From positions 91,312 through 155,311 of the forward strand of contig JARGXX010000018.1 of assembly GCA_030374765.1 (NCBI GenBank): a stretch of DNA of 64,000 bases. Direction: 5' to 3'. The position numbers and the translations under genes are program-made. Shown here in pieces: positions 54,305 to 64,000 of this stretch. How positions within the stretch are numbered: position 1 is the stretch's first letter; the number at the start of each line of letters is the position of its first letter. The DNA is from Agarophyton chilense (Eukaryota; Rhodophyta; Florideophyceae; Gracilariales; Gracilariaceae). Under the pieces are notes generated by a model. The model was not told the DNA's origin. It did no database searches and saw only the letters and a list, made by a program, of their open reading frames with translations.

Positions 54305-55024
54305 TTAGCTTGCACGTTCCGAGGCAGAGAGCGGCATACTCTTGATGATTTCAAGTTGTAGGGCAATGCTCGCTGCTTTACGCTTGTCCGCGGCCGCTTC
54401 CTGCAGAACAGTTGCCATTATATCGACACTGCGGGTAACAATGAATGTTGCTTTCCCAACGCTGCTCTCTTGTTTGATCTTCTTGGCACCAGACGGACGC
54501 GCGCTCGACGGGTTGATCATGGAAACGTTGCCGATTTCTTCTCCTTCTTCATCGGCATGCCGCTTTTTCGGACGGTACCCCGGAGTGGTTGTGCTACTAC
54601 CGCCGACTGTCATGGAGAACTTCGGGCAACCAGACAGAAACTTCACAGCATCCATAGACTTGATAGGACCAGGTGTGCGGGAAACTCCTCGGTCTTTGTA
54701 CTTATTCTTCTCCCGGTAGAGCGACATTATATTTCGGTGAGTATCTTCCTCCGTCTCTCCAGACGGAATGCATGAATGGTAATGCTTGTCGGCGGAAAGG
54801 AACTTCTGCGTTGTTCTACTCAATGTGCGCCACCTTGTCTCCAGACTTAACGAAGTACGATCCCGTTCTTGCGGTGCTAACAACTTGTACTTGCATAGCA
54901 CATTGAGCCAAAATGCATCGCTTTTGAGCTCTACTGTAGTCTCAGAAGTAGATACCCACGCTTCAGCAAGCGCATAGTCTTCCTCAGGGGTAAAATTGGG
55001 TCCTTTCGTGGTGCTGGTCGCCAT
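54305..55024 (-). CDS. Myb/SANT-like DNA-binding protein of HAR
   Basis: 239 codons from ATG at 55024 (context CCCATGGCGACC). The frame is open further upstream but without another ATG. Residues about 7-95 form a trihelix/SANT-type domain: GPNFTPEEDYALAEAWVS, then AFWLNVLCKYKLLA and SLETRWRTLSRTTQKF. Later parts are a conserved-looking PIKSMDAVKFLSGCPKFSM, basic nuclear-signal-like KKRHADE and KKIKQES, and an Ala/Lys-rich helix at the C-terminus. This second gene of PIF/Harbinger elements binds the ends and brings the transposase to the nucleus. It runs convergently to the transposase gene. No damage is visible. Confidence 0.9.
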   Translation of the reverse strand: MATSTTKGPNFTPEEDYALAEAWVSTSETTVELKSDAFWLNVLCKYKLLAPQERDRTSLSLETRWRTLSRTTQKFLSADKHYHSCIPSGETEEDTHRNIMSLYREKNKYKDRGVSRTPGPIKSMDAVKFLSGCPKFSMTVGGSSTTTPGYRPKKRHADEEGEEIGNVSMINPSSARPSGAKKIKQESSVGKATFIVTRSVDIMATVLQEAAADKRKAASIALQLEIIKSMPLSASERAS

Positions 55025-55314
55025 GGGGAAGAATGAGACTGGATTGCGGTAGCTGTGTGATGACGGAGAGAGTATCGATCGGGAAGTCGATAACTTTCTG
55101 GTTGTTATGTCCAATTCGTTTTGGCGGGAACAATGTGAGACGTATCACACGTGCGGAAATGTCATTGGTAGAGATGCCTTGGCTCATGATTAATTCCTGA
55201 GTAAATCTTCACCGCGTTGCTCAGATTTTTAGTCTCGAGACCAAATGTGGACTTGGTTTGACCCATAGTAGACTTGCCTCTTCAGTTCTATATTCCACAT
55301 TTAGAATTTTGGTT

Positions 55315-55331
55315 CCGTAGTAGATATGCTC
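55315..55331 (-). repeat. HAR right terminal inverted repeat
   Basis: On the minus strand GAGCATATCTACTACGG, followed outside by TTA (55332-55334). Confidence 0.9.
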
Positions 55332-56110
55332 TTAGCGAGCATACTTGCCCGAGTAACTAGTCGCGCGGGCGAGGTGTACACTTGTGCGTCCAGCATTGCC
55401 GGTTACTTATATATATTTTATTATTTGCTTTTTTTAAGAGAATAAGTTTACTGTAGCAGTCAATTTTGTGTAATGGCTGGGCCATCTCACCTAGCTACTC
55501 AGTGAATTCCCTTCGGACGGTTCTTGAGGCTCTAAAGGTTTTCGGCTTGCGCGTGTTACGACTCTATTCAGACGTTGTGCCGTTTTATCCACGGTAGACT
55601 CGTCCAACCTGCGTCTTCAAGAGAACTACCACCGCCACTGGCGTCTGATTATAACTACTTATGCATTCTCTCCTCTGCATAGTGTTTCCTTTTTTCGTTT
55701 ACTTTGGCTCCCGTAATCGACGCTCCGCCCGATCTATTGCGTGCCCCTTTTTCCCTTTTTCCCACTCTCATGGTTGGATACCCTTTTCCTACCAATACTA
55801 TTTGTCTGAATCCTTCGACCTCACTCTTTCCGCTTTCCGCTCAAGTTTAACACGGGCTTACATTTCGACTTTGTTTTGCATTCCTGGAGAGACTTCGTTA
55901 CCGTGCTATCACTTAGAGGGAATCATACCGAGCGTATTCCTTTCGCTTTGTGTCTGGACCTTGCACCACAAGTGTTACATTCGCTCGCTCTTCATGCAGC
56001 CGTTCAAAGTGGTACACCGCTATCCTCCAGCAAACCCAGTTGTCGTCTGCGTGGTACTGAATCATTTATGGGTGATCAAGAGACATTTTGTAGTGATAGT
56101 AGGTACACCT
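55332..56110 (+). repeat. GY4 3' LTR, remainder after HAR
   Basis: Starts with the right TTA duplication and continues with ACTAGTCGCGCGGGCGAGG, matching ACTGGTCGTGCAAGCAAGG of the 5' LTR. Matches continue through TTATCCACGGTAGA and as far as AGACTTCGTTACCGTGCTAT. The right end is uncertain. The ORF at 55661-56137 lies inside the repeat and is not convincing as a gene. Confidence 0.65.
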
Positions 56111-58742
56111 AACAGCGATCAGATTGGGGTAAACTGAAGAAAGTGCATCCACGAATGAAATTAAGGAGTAAAAAGAAATAAAATCATAAGGAATCTGTAT
56201 AATACGACAGATTTTTAGCTTAGAAGGATTCTAAATCAGTGATCACGTTGTTCTACTGGTTAGAACGATAGTTTTCCGATGAGCAAATGCTTTGCGGTGC
56301 TCAGATAACTATCAAAAAGACGCTAAGTTCAGATCTATGGCGTTTCAAATCTTATAACAGGAGTATTGAATCAACAGCGAAAGATTAGGAAAATGACGAG
56401 GAGTATGTGAGGCATCGCATTTGTGAACACAGCCATCATAAAGAAACCAGAGAACTACTGTATCGCTTCTGTTGGTATGGCTTTTCTCCAGAATCGGATA
56501 TATGGAAATATATATCTCATGTCCCCCATTCGCAGCTAGTGCGATATCATCGTCGCGTGCGATTAACACTCGCAAAAGAGATGAACTCCTCGTCTTGGAC
56601 CTATAAACACCTCCCAGTTTTAAGTATAGGCTGCAAAAAGCAATAAAAGCTCGGAGCAGAGAAGAAAACGTTAAAACACACATATACAGTAAATATACTG
56701 ACTTTCACCTATCCTCTACAGTATGAAGCTCAAGAAATGGAAAGAAGAAGCGAAGAACCCGAGAAGTGAAATGAAAAAGCCAAGAACTCGAGATTCTAGG
56801 AGAAGAAGCAATGAACTCGAGAAGTGAAAAGAAATCGAAGGTAAAACACGAAGAAGAAACAAGATGTCCACTGGATGTTGGGTAGATGTCCAAATGACGT
56901 ACAAGTGATATTTTGGACGTTCTACAGATATCTATATAATGTTCAAAATATTTTAATTCAGAATATGGCTTGACACACGGATGTCCGCGTGATAGTGCAT
57001 CGGATTAATTGATGCACACTTGATGTTCTTTGGATATTGTTTGTACAACTTGGATTTCTGGTTTTGACCTTATGGCTATCCAGTACTTTTCAAATCGGAA
57101 AATTTACTCTGTGGCCTTAATTTTGTCATTTTTCTGTCACCTGATCTCCAATAATTCAATTATGAGAGGTGTGACAGTTTTAAGTCCCGCTTTCTTGCGG
57201 CCAGCTGGCTTAATCTATTCTCCGCTGAGCCACTGCTCCCCATGCGCACGATCACGACGCCTCACGCCACCACACATTCGCCGAGCCCTCCGCCATACAA
57301 TCGGTGCTGCCCATCCGCAAGCTGTTACCTCCCAATGAAATCGATTGGATGCTTCGAAAGTGTTTATTTCTGGACACTCTCCGGAAAATGAAAATGAATT
57401 ACGCATGGGCGTTCAAATGTGTACCAACAAGATAGGAGTTAAAAATGAATCGCTTTTATTCATGAGTGCCAAACATATCACGGCTTCTACATATTGGGAC
57501 CGCCGCCAGGGGCGTGTAGGATAAATGTACGAGCCTTTAGGAGCTCTGGAAACTAAAGTTCATACCGCAGCATATATGCCATCACCATAGAATTCATGCT
57601 TCTAACATAATGTTGTAAATTCAAACGTAGAACTGCTATTGTCCATCACAATGGAAAACAAGAAAGAAGCGGAATAAGATCTTTCTCAAGGAATGTGGTG
57701 CACGATCAACATGATATGTACCGTGATACTCGAACATACTTTCAAGAATAGAATCCGCTGGTAGACAGACGTAGTTGAAAGCAGCGCACGAACACATTAA
57801 TCAAGACAAGGAACCCACAAACTGCAGCCCAGCAGAGACGGAAGGCATGTTCCACAAGTTTATCCTGAAGGATTTAAGAATGTGTATTCAGGGTCTGTGC
57901 AAAGCTTTCGACGGGTTTATTATGTTTAGTTGGGAATTCTGCCGTCCCGCTGTTGCAGAATCCTGCAAAAGTTTGTCACGGTGGCTCTCAGAGTCTCTGT
58001 CGGCAGCTGGTATTGTTACGAGGCTATCAATGATATGCTGAGGCTGTTTCCCCGGGACAGAAATAGCAACGGGCGCGTCCTGGGACCCAGACCCCCTTCG
58101 CTGAGCATTTTTCAGCGGGTCATCCTGCGGCACCACAGACGAATACCAAGCGACAATCGATCCGAGGCGCCTTTCGTTTCCACAGCGCAATAAAAGGCGG
58201 AAACACAACGCCAAACTACAAAAACAGCATGACGGACACCGTACAGGCAAACAACACCAATGTCACCAACGCACGCCTCCTCTTTGAAAAACGATACAGC
58301 AGCACCGGTTCGAACCATTAGCGAGCTTGCGCAGCGCTTGGCGACAGCCGTTTGTCAGCGCTCACATGCGTATGCAAAGCACCTACAAAGACGGATGCAT
58401 TTTTAACATAGCGCAGATGCAATGGCGGTGGTGTGCTCATGGTTACTACACAAAGGAGAAGCCGGCAGCACTCAATGCCCCATCACTCGATCGCCTCGTT
58501 GGGCCTTCCAAAGAGTCGCTATTTCTTCTCGACGATTTGAAGAACGCAACGCCCTCCAAAACCGTAGCCAGTAAAATGCGCTCGTCCGACAGTAGCACGT
58601 AACTATCTCCAGTCACTGGCTCGAATGCACGTGCAAGTAGGCGCGCATTGTATACGTGGCACGTGTGTGACGATGCTTCGCAGGGAATTCAGACGTCATG
58701 TGCTTGGAGGCGTTGTATACTATGGGTCTCGTAATGCGTACA

Positions 58743-58765
58743 GTGTTCCAGCGTTGCTGGAACAC
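58743..58765. repeat. Perfect 10-bp hairpin
   Basis: GTGTTCCAGC and GCTGGAACAC are separated by GTT. It would be a stable stem in DNA or RNA. There is no adjacent gene to link it to. Confidence 0.75.
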
Positions 58766-59093
58766 ACGTTTATGGAAGCCAGCAGGATCCTCACTCTGTA
58801 TTTAACCGCTGGCGTCCAAAGCCATAATGGCGCATTACGAAAAATAGTATAGTTGTTATAATTTTATGGCTTAGTTTGCTGCTTTAAATGCTGCTAGCAG
58901 CAATTAGAGTAACTTAGAAGCACAAAGTAGTAACTATCGAGTAGTAATGCGTTTTAGCTCCATTTTCGAGGTTCTAGATCTCTATAAAAAGGGCTTCGAT
59001 GTCTCCGAATTCTTTCTTGGACGACTTTAACCAAGAATTAACACGCAACAACAATATTTTTCTTTGGCTTCGAGCCCTTCAACTTTATCAAAA

Positions 59094-59222
59094 GGTGAGG
59101 CGTTTTCTGCCTGGGGTCCAGTGAGGCGACTGCCGCTGGAAGAGAAACCTCATACATTAGAAAAAAATCTGTGAGGCGTTTGCCGCAGTACAGGGGTCCC
59201 CAGTGAGGCGTTAGCCGCTGGG
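59094..59222 (+). repeat. Cluster of GTGAGGCG short repeats
   Basis: Four copies of a 15-base motif, GTGAGGCGttTGCCG or close to it, begin at about 59094, 59121, 59171 and 59203. Most are followed by CTGG or a run of GGGTCC. Each copy holds a small GGC/GCC inverted element. Confidence 0.65.
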
Positions 59223-59633
59223 TGCCACACCCCCTTGAGGCCCATTGCACCGGTTAAAGCGCCCTCGGCGTGGACGGGAGACGGTCTGTGTGTGCCAACG
59301 ATACTGGGTCTTTCTAGAGAGGCCCCACAGAGTGAAAAGCTTGTGACGGTCGTTTAGACTTGGTGGCGATTCGGGATCTAGTACTGGACGGGAAGCTGCC
59401 GCAAGTGGTGCCATGTAACCTTTCCCGCAAAAAGCCATCTTCGGGTATAGAGTGAAAATATATCCTTTTGTTATTATTTCTCCTCTGGAACCCTTGTAGG
59501 GATTGTACACGCCTGCTTTTGGATAACGCAAAAGTGGGAAGGCTGAAGAAGTCTTTACACATCCAGAGTGTCTGACAGGAAGCCAAGGTGTCTTACCCCT
59601 AGTGACAATTAACATAAGTCTTTGGTTGCGTTG

Positions 59634-59682
59634 GTTTAAGAAGTTTAAGAAGCTTAAAAAGTTTAAAAAGTTTATTTCAAAA
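59634..59682 (+). repeat. AAGTTTAAGA low-complexity repeat
   Basis: Four to five imperfect 9-10-base units (GTTTAAGAA, GTTTAAGAA, GCTTAAAAA, GTTTAAAAA). Confidence 0.75.
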
Positions 59683-60433
59683 CATTTATAACTCATTTCA
59701 TCTGTCTGGGCCATTCAGTAACGGAAAAGGCTGTATTACGCCGAAGTTTACTGTAACGTCAAGCCCACAGCGTCACACCAAAGATGGCGCCCACATATAC
59801 AACAACAGATGTCCGCATCATTGCCGAATTGGCGCGTCACCAGAACAGTTAGCACTTCGCCTCTTAGATGCGCTTCGTCATGGCGCCGCGCGATGCATGT
59901 CATATCCGCCGTGGCGTTTATGGTATTGATCGTGTTTGTCTTGCTTCGATGTTGATATGGCTGTTGCTGTTGCTTATTCATCGCATACAGTACGATGCTG
60001 TCCACGCTGCCGCGGCGACGCTCGGGGCGTGCCGTGTTCAAGATCACTTCTTCCAAAAGCTCGTCTCTCTGACATAGGCTCAGCTAAGTCAGTCCGGTAT
60101 TCCTCACTTTCTTTGTGACTGCCGTCGGCCTATCATTATTGATATCTTCTCCTGCCTTTGGACTATTTCGCCATGCTCCATTGCTCGAAAATTCAGCCGT
60201 TGTTCTCTTTCACGGTGAGTTGAAGTCATTTCAACATGCGTCGAAAACATGGCATCACAATCGACTGCTCGATTTGGTCGATGAGGTGCTGATCTTTGTC
60301 AGTGGTGCCAAATAATTGTCTAACCATTCGGTTCTTACAGCTGATAACATTCCACTTTTCTTCGGCCTTCCGCCAACAAAGAGTCGAATAGTGACTTCAG
60401 CAAAGACTATTCCTTTGAGGCTTCTTATCACGT

Positions 60434-62350
60434 ATGGTATGTTCCGCGCGTTCCATTTATGTGCTGCTGCTTGAAAAGGATTGGGATTTCATGGGTAACA
60501 CTGCCAATACGCAGTCGCCACTGTTGTACTCGAAGCAGCTCTTCAAATCCCACATTACCAACGTCGTCCGCTTCCGACGTCGTCATAATTCTGGAATTCC
60601 GTTACATGCTCTCATCATGCATTACGGTAGAGATCAGTTCATTCTTACCATGCAGAAGAATCTGCTTTTCAATTTCCATCACTGGCAGTCCCATCCATCG
60701 TCCATGTTCCCTTGTCAAAGTCGAATTACGGAGTGCCCTGAGTCACCTGTACTATCCAACAATTATCAGGACGCCACGTATTGTCTATTCTCTGAATACT
60801 GCTATTAGACAAACAATCCATACTTGTTTTTCAAAACATGGTTCATCGATAACTTCTTGGATGAGTTTGAGAAACGGTAGAAAATGAACATGCTCAGGGT
60901 GGACCTTCCTGGAGTTTCAGTATTATACCAATTGGCATTCGTACACTCGGGCTGAAAAGAACTTCACTGTTGCTTTGGGAACAGTTCTATTCAGTCATGG
61001 TGAGCGATAGGAACAGAAGTACTTCAATACATTTTGGGATGCACACTATGGTCTCACCGTTGACCTCGAAGAACTGAGAGCCCAATACTTGAAAAACGAA
61101 TCATCCTTCAAAGATCTTGGAGGCGTGAAATCTAATCGAGGCAGTCTATACCCGCTAACGTCGAGGGGAAAATATCCAGTTCAATTTGTGCGCAAGTACC
61201 AATGGCCTGATGTTTACACTGGTCCCATTAATGGTCAGCGATCCATTATTGACAAAGTATACAAACGGTTCCTTAACGAGCACAGAGTGTTGACAAACGG
61301 CGAACATAACTCACCACACATAAGAGACAAGAAAGGCAGGCCAGTACCTTGGCGATCACATCACCAGTATTCATCACGAGGTCGAGGAAGCGATGCTCGT
61401 CATGGGGACCGGAACAGCCTAATGAAATGAACATCACCTTCGTACGAGCTTGTTAGACATTGGTCGAGCTGGATTGGGCGAGGACGGATACCATCCCGAC
61501 GAGATTTCAAAATGCATCTGGATTCCATCCAGAATTGGTTGCCTCACGAGTACGCCAAACTTGTGTATACTACCAAGCGGATCGCAGATGAGCTCAGAAA
61601 AGACATGAGTGACAGAGAAAATTAAACCGTGTTCGAGTACATCGCACGAGAGGAGCTCCATACGAGATGGCTTGACCCGGATAACTATGATTTAGTGCAC
61701 GAGCCCCGACAGTGAAAGGAATGGTTGCACAGGGCCTCGTGGCCTGAAAACTCACCACAAGCGGGTTCAGAAGACTATCATCAGTTTGTCATGTCTAAGA
61801 TGATTATAATGAGGCATGCAGCGCGCACAAATCACTGGAATACCACAAAATTTTATTCCTGGACGCTATGCAAAGCTGTCAGAACCCGATGGTCGTGAAA
61901 CGTAAAAACTATCATATCCTTCGCGCTCATATGTTTGAAAAACTGCTCATGACGCACTTTGACTACATACCCAGCACTGAAGTAGATGGATTTGAGTACT
62001 CAGAGTTCAATCAGTACTGCAACATAGAAAAAATGACCGAGCGACAAAATTTGAAAGTCCGCAGAGGAGTAATCCTTGGCGGTTCGTAATTCGTCCTGGA
62101 ATTCAGCAAAGAATTTATTATGATGTTGCTCTGACGGCAACTCTTCGCGAAGGTTTGATAAGAACGGAAGAGAATACTTTCTCTTTCATTGTTTATCAGG
62201 TTCCGTTGTATGTAGAGGGGTTTAGCTACAACTGGGCGTGCTTGGACAAAGTTGCAAAGGATCATGATAGCGATACCATGTGGGAACATCAGTTTCACAA
62301 TTGCGCTACCTTGGACTATGTGGCGAGGGACGCCGTAGCCGGTGAATAGG
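60434..62350 (+). pseudogene. Decayed coding region of unknown type
   Basis: Plus-strand pieces, in shifting frames, look like one gene of over 600 codons: 60434-60808, then EFQYYTNWHSYTRAEKNF near 60910, then 60990-61840 in one frame through stops at 61428, 61623 and 61712. That frame carries FNTFWDAHYGLTVDLEELRA, HWSSWIGRGRIPSRRDF and LHTRWLDPDNYDLV. A later frame at 62090-62349 reads LIRTEENTFSFIVYQ. Interspersed stops with protein-like sequence between them indicate decay, not chance. I recognise no domain. It may be the gag or accessory gene of an element whose other parts lie right of or are missing from this window. Confidence 0.4.
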
Positions 62351-64000
62351 GGGCGTAGAAGGGGCTGTATATTAACCAGTGAATCGAAGGTCTGTGCGAG
62401 ACTTGATAAAAAAGCTATATCCAGCATCACCTCTGAAAAGTAACCTTCCGTTTTGGTATATATGGGACACCATGGCATACTCCGACTATCGAACAGGACC
62501 CTCTATCTATTCTCCTGACACTGACTGAAGTTGAGAAAGAGTCTTGGTTTAGAATGGAAAGCAGTTGGAACTCAAGCGCTTCTACGTGCAGATGTAGTTT
62601 ATCAACTGTAGGAAGCCCTTTAAGCTGATATTGCTCCAATAAAAATCGGTTTGCAGGTAGCAATGGAGCTGGAATTGCGATTTAATTCCACTGAACGTGA
62701 CCAAATGAGCTGGACCTCAAGGATTCTTTTTCTCCTGTTCGTCTACGGCTTGAGCGCACGGCACTTTTGACAATTCTGATTCAAGATCAAAGGTCGTAAA
62801 GGGAAACTGAAGTCGCGGTTGCACACCTACTTTGTGGACAAACTATGACGCTACATCTGGTAGTTTCATATCTCGTGATCGCTGAGTGCTTTTGAAATCG
62901 CAAACCCGGGTTAGTTAATACTGTAGATCACTACTGGTTTCTATTTCCGGAGAAGGCACAATCTCGACGACTCATGTTGCCCCCGATACGACAACCGATA
63001 CGACAAATACAAGGATTGGACAAAGGATAGGTTATTAAAAATTGTTCAGAGAGGGTGTTGGAATACATCGTGAGAGAACGTTTCTTGAAAAGATAACCCT
63101 CGAGGGAAAAGGGGATCCTGCGCGGAGCCACGAAGCGGTGGCTGCAGTCATGGCTCACACTTTTGAACGTACCTATACACGTATGCTCTCGAGAACGCGT
63201 GCGTTGTGCGCCATGTTACGAACCGTAACTTACGATATATGTGCGCTGCTGATGTGTAACATCAGCACTGTCGCGGCTTATTTTGTTAATCGCTCAGCTT
63301 TTCCTAATTTACGTCTCCACCGCTATACTTACAGCGTTTCGGAGTAAATTTCAACACAGCCAAACATGAAACGGCACCAGTTGAGAACGACGATGCGCCA
63401 AGGCGTCTTTTGAGTCACACATGTTCTGTAACAATTCGTGAATCTGATAGACAGAAGCAACCGCGGAGATAAATATGTGATGCAAATTTCTCCGCTGCTG
63501 TTTCGCAGATGACAGTTACCGCCGTACCCTTCGTACGACTTTAGAATGCCCCGTCTTTCACTTCCACAGTTCTGCATGGGTTGCACCTTGTGTGAGCTGC
63601 GCATCAAATCTGCTTGCACAAAAGCACCCATATATATCACAAACGGCGAATCTGAAAACCTGGACGGCTTTCAACCCGCACCGCCTCGCCGGCAGAACAC
63701 CGACACTTCGCAGCTCCGCCTAAACCCACTGCTGCATCGCCATGAAGCACTAACGCCGACTCGCTGCACCACCTTCATGTACCAACGCGAACACGCCACA
63801 CCGCTGACTAAACACACCATCGTCAAGCCCAATGCCCAACTCCCGCATCTCTAACACGCCACACCTTCTTGCCTCCACACAGCCGCTCCGCTTTCAAACT
63901 GCAACTTCCATTCTCCGCACAAGCGTACTGCCTTCGACCCACCACCGCCGACACGCTGCACCGTTTTATCCGCCTAATGTCGAAACACCAGACCGCCGAA
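62351..64000. other. Right end of window, no gene supported
   Basis: Frames at 63042-63347 and 63546-63854 show no family resemblance. The last 350 bases are C-rich on the plus strand, which by itself produces long frames. No LTR, inverted repeat or RNA gene seen. Confidence 0.4.

Larger units (their letters stand above)
52355..55331 (+). mobile_element. HAR: PIF/Harbinger transposon, apparently complete
   Basis: The inverted repeats start GAGCATGTCTACTACGG at the left end and GAGCATATCTACTACGG (minus strand) at the right, 16 of 17 matching. TTA flanks both ends (52352-52354, 55332-55334), the 3-base duplication typical of PIF/Harbinger. Inside are two convergent open genes, a DDE transposase and a Myb/SANT-like protein, the standard gene pair of the superfamily. 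Both are free of stops. The 2977-bp length is normal. It sits in the GY4 3' LTR and is therefore younger than GY4. Confidence 0.95.
42596..56110 (+). mobile_element. GY4: old gypsy element related to GY1, carrying HAR
   Basis: Two diverged direct repeats (about 42596-43330, and 52332-52354 continuing at 55335-56110) flank decayed gag, protease, RT, RNase H and integrase on the plus strand and antisense coding remnants at 50300-52140. HAR interrupts the 3' repeat. Domain order, protease wording and LTR starts resemble GY1. Stops are very frequent and several catalytic residues are changed. It is the oldest large element in the window. The right end is approximate. Confidence 0.75.
56111..60433. 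other. Right flank, no recognisable gene, several short repeats
   Basis: About 4.3 kb with only short or compositionally biased frames. The frames at 57888-58250 (minus) and 58327-58602 (plus) overlap little and lack family motifs. The minus frame at 59211-59714 runs over a low-complexity AAGTTTAA repeat and is probably chance. The repeats are listed separately. A CT/GA-rich patch lies at 56730-56870. Confidence 0.4.

Noticed and set aside
55661-56137. Plus-strand ORF of 158 codons
   Set aside because: Lies inside the GY4 3' LTR and does not share frame with the matching part of the 5' LTR.
58304-58318. GGTTCGAACCA resembling a tRNA B box
   Set aside because: No A box or foldable tRNA lies upstream on either strand.
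59211-59714. Minus-strand ORF of 167 codons
   Set aside because: It includes the AAGTTTAA repeat, has no motif and lies in sequence with short repeats; probably accidental.
1-64000. CRISPR arrays, rRNA genes, bacterial operons
   Set aside because: None seen; repeats here are LTRs, inverted repeats and minisatellites, and gene context is eukaryotic.

Overview
This window looks like a transposon-packed stretch of a nuclear eukaryotic genome. Only one gene looks like a host gene: an intronless DUF1254/DUF1214-type protein at 21358-22842, with a TATA box upstream. Almost everything else that codes belongs to transposable elements, many nested in one another and most decayed. The mix (Ty3/gypsy, Ty1/copia, a pogo/Tigger transposon, a PIF/Harbinger transposon with its Myb partner, intronless genes, mid-range GC) fits a red macroalga such as a florideophyte, or less likely an oomycete. 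I cannot settle the species from sequence alone. The names GY1-GY4, CO1, CO2, TIG, HAR and RTX are mine.

Layout. 1-7084: 3' part of a chromovirus-like gypsy element (GY1, + strand) with protease, RT, RNase H, integrase and chromodomain, then a long antisense reading frame (4129-5801), a polypurine tract and a 1.18-kb LTR. GY1 appears to have inserted into CO1 (7085 to about 10400), an AT-rich, heavily decayed copia element. 10856-12867: TIG, a complete but dead pogo/Tigger element with 26-bp terminal repeats and TA target duplications. 13246-20617: GY2, a complete gypsy element on the minus strand with two LTRs of about 590 bp and a perfect TGAAG duplication. 20618-22842: promoter and the host-like gene. 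23214-24082: a solitary gag-like frame. 24083 to about 28000: AT-rich, no recognisable gene.

About 28023-37578: GY3, another gypsy element (+), whose integrase is split by CO2 (31709-36375, minus strand), a copia element with both LTRs, a primer-binding site resembling the initiator-tRNA anticodon arm, and a near-exact 5-bp duplication. 37579-40810: RTX, a decayed minus-strand reverse-transcriptase element I cannot place, cut by the GY3 3' LTR. 42596 to about 56110: GY4, an old, badly decayed relative of GY1, which also carries antisense coding remnants between pol and its 3' LTR. HAR (52355-55331) sits 23 bp inside the GY4 3' LTR, flanked by TTA duplications. It has an intact-looking DDE transposase and a convergent Myb/SANT-like gene. 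60434-62350: a decayed coding region of unknown type. The remaining right flank shows only short repeats and hairpins.

The most interesting points are the antisense genes shared in position by GY1 and GY4, a hairpin with a compensated base pair in the GY1 LTR tandem repeats, the start codon of GY2 gag-pol lying inside the LTR with no ordinary tRNA primer site, the unclassified RT element RTX, and the apparently complete Harbinger element.
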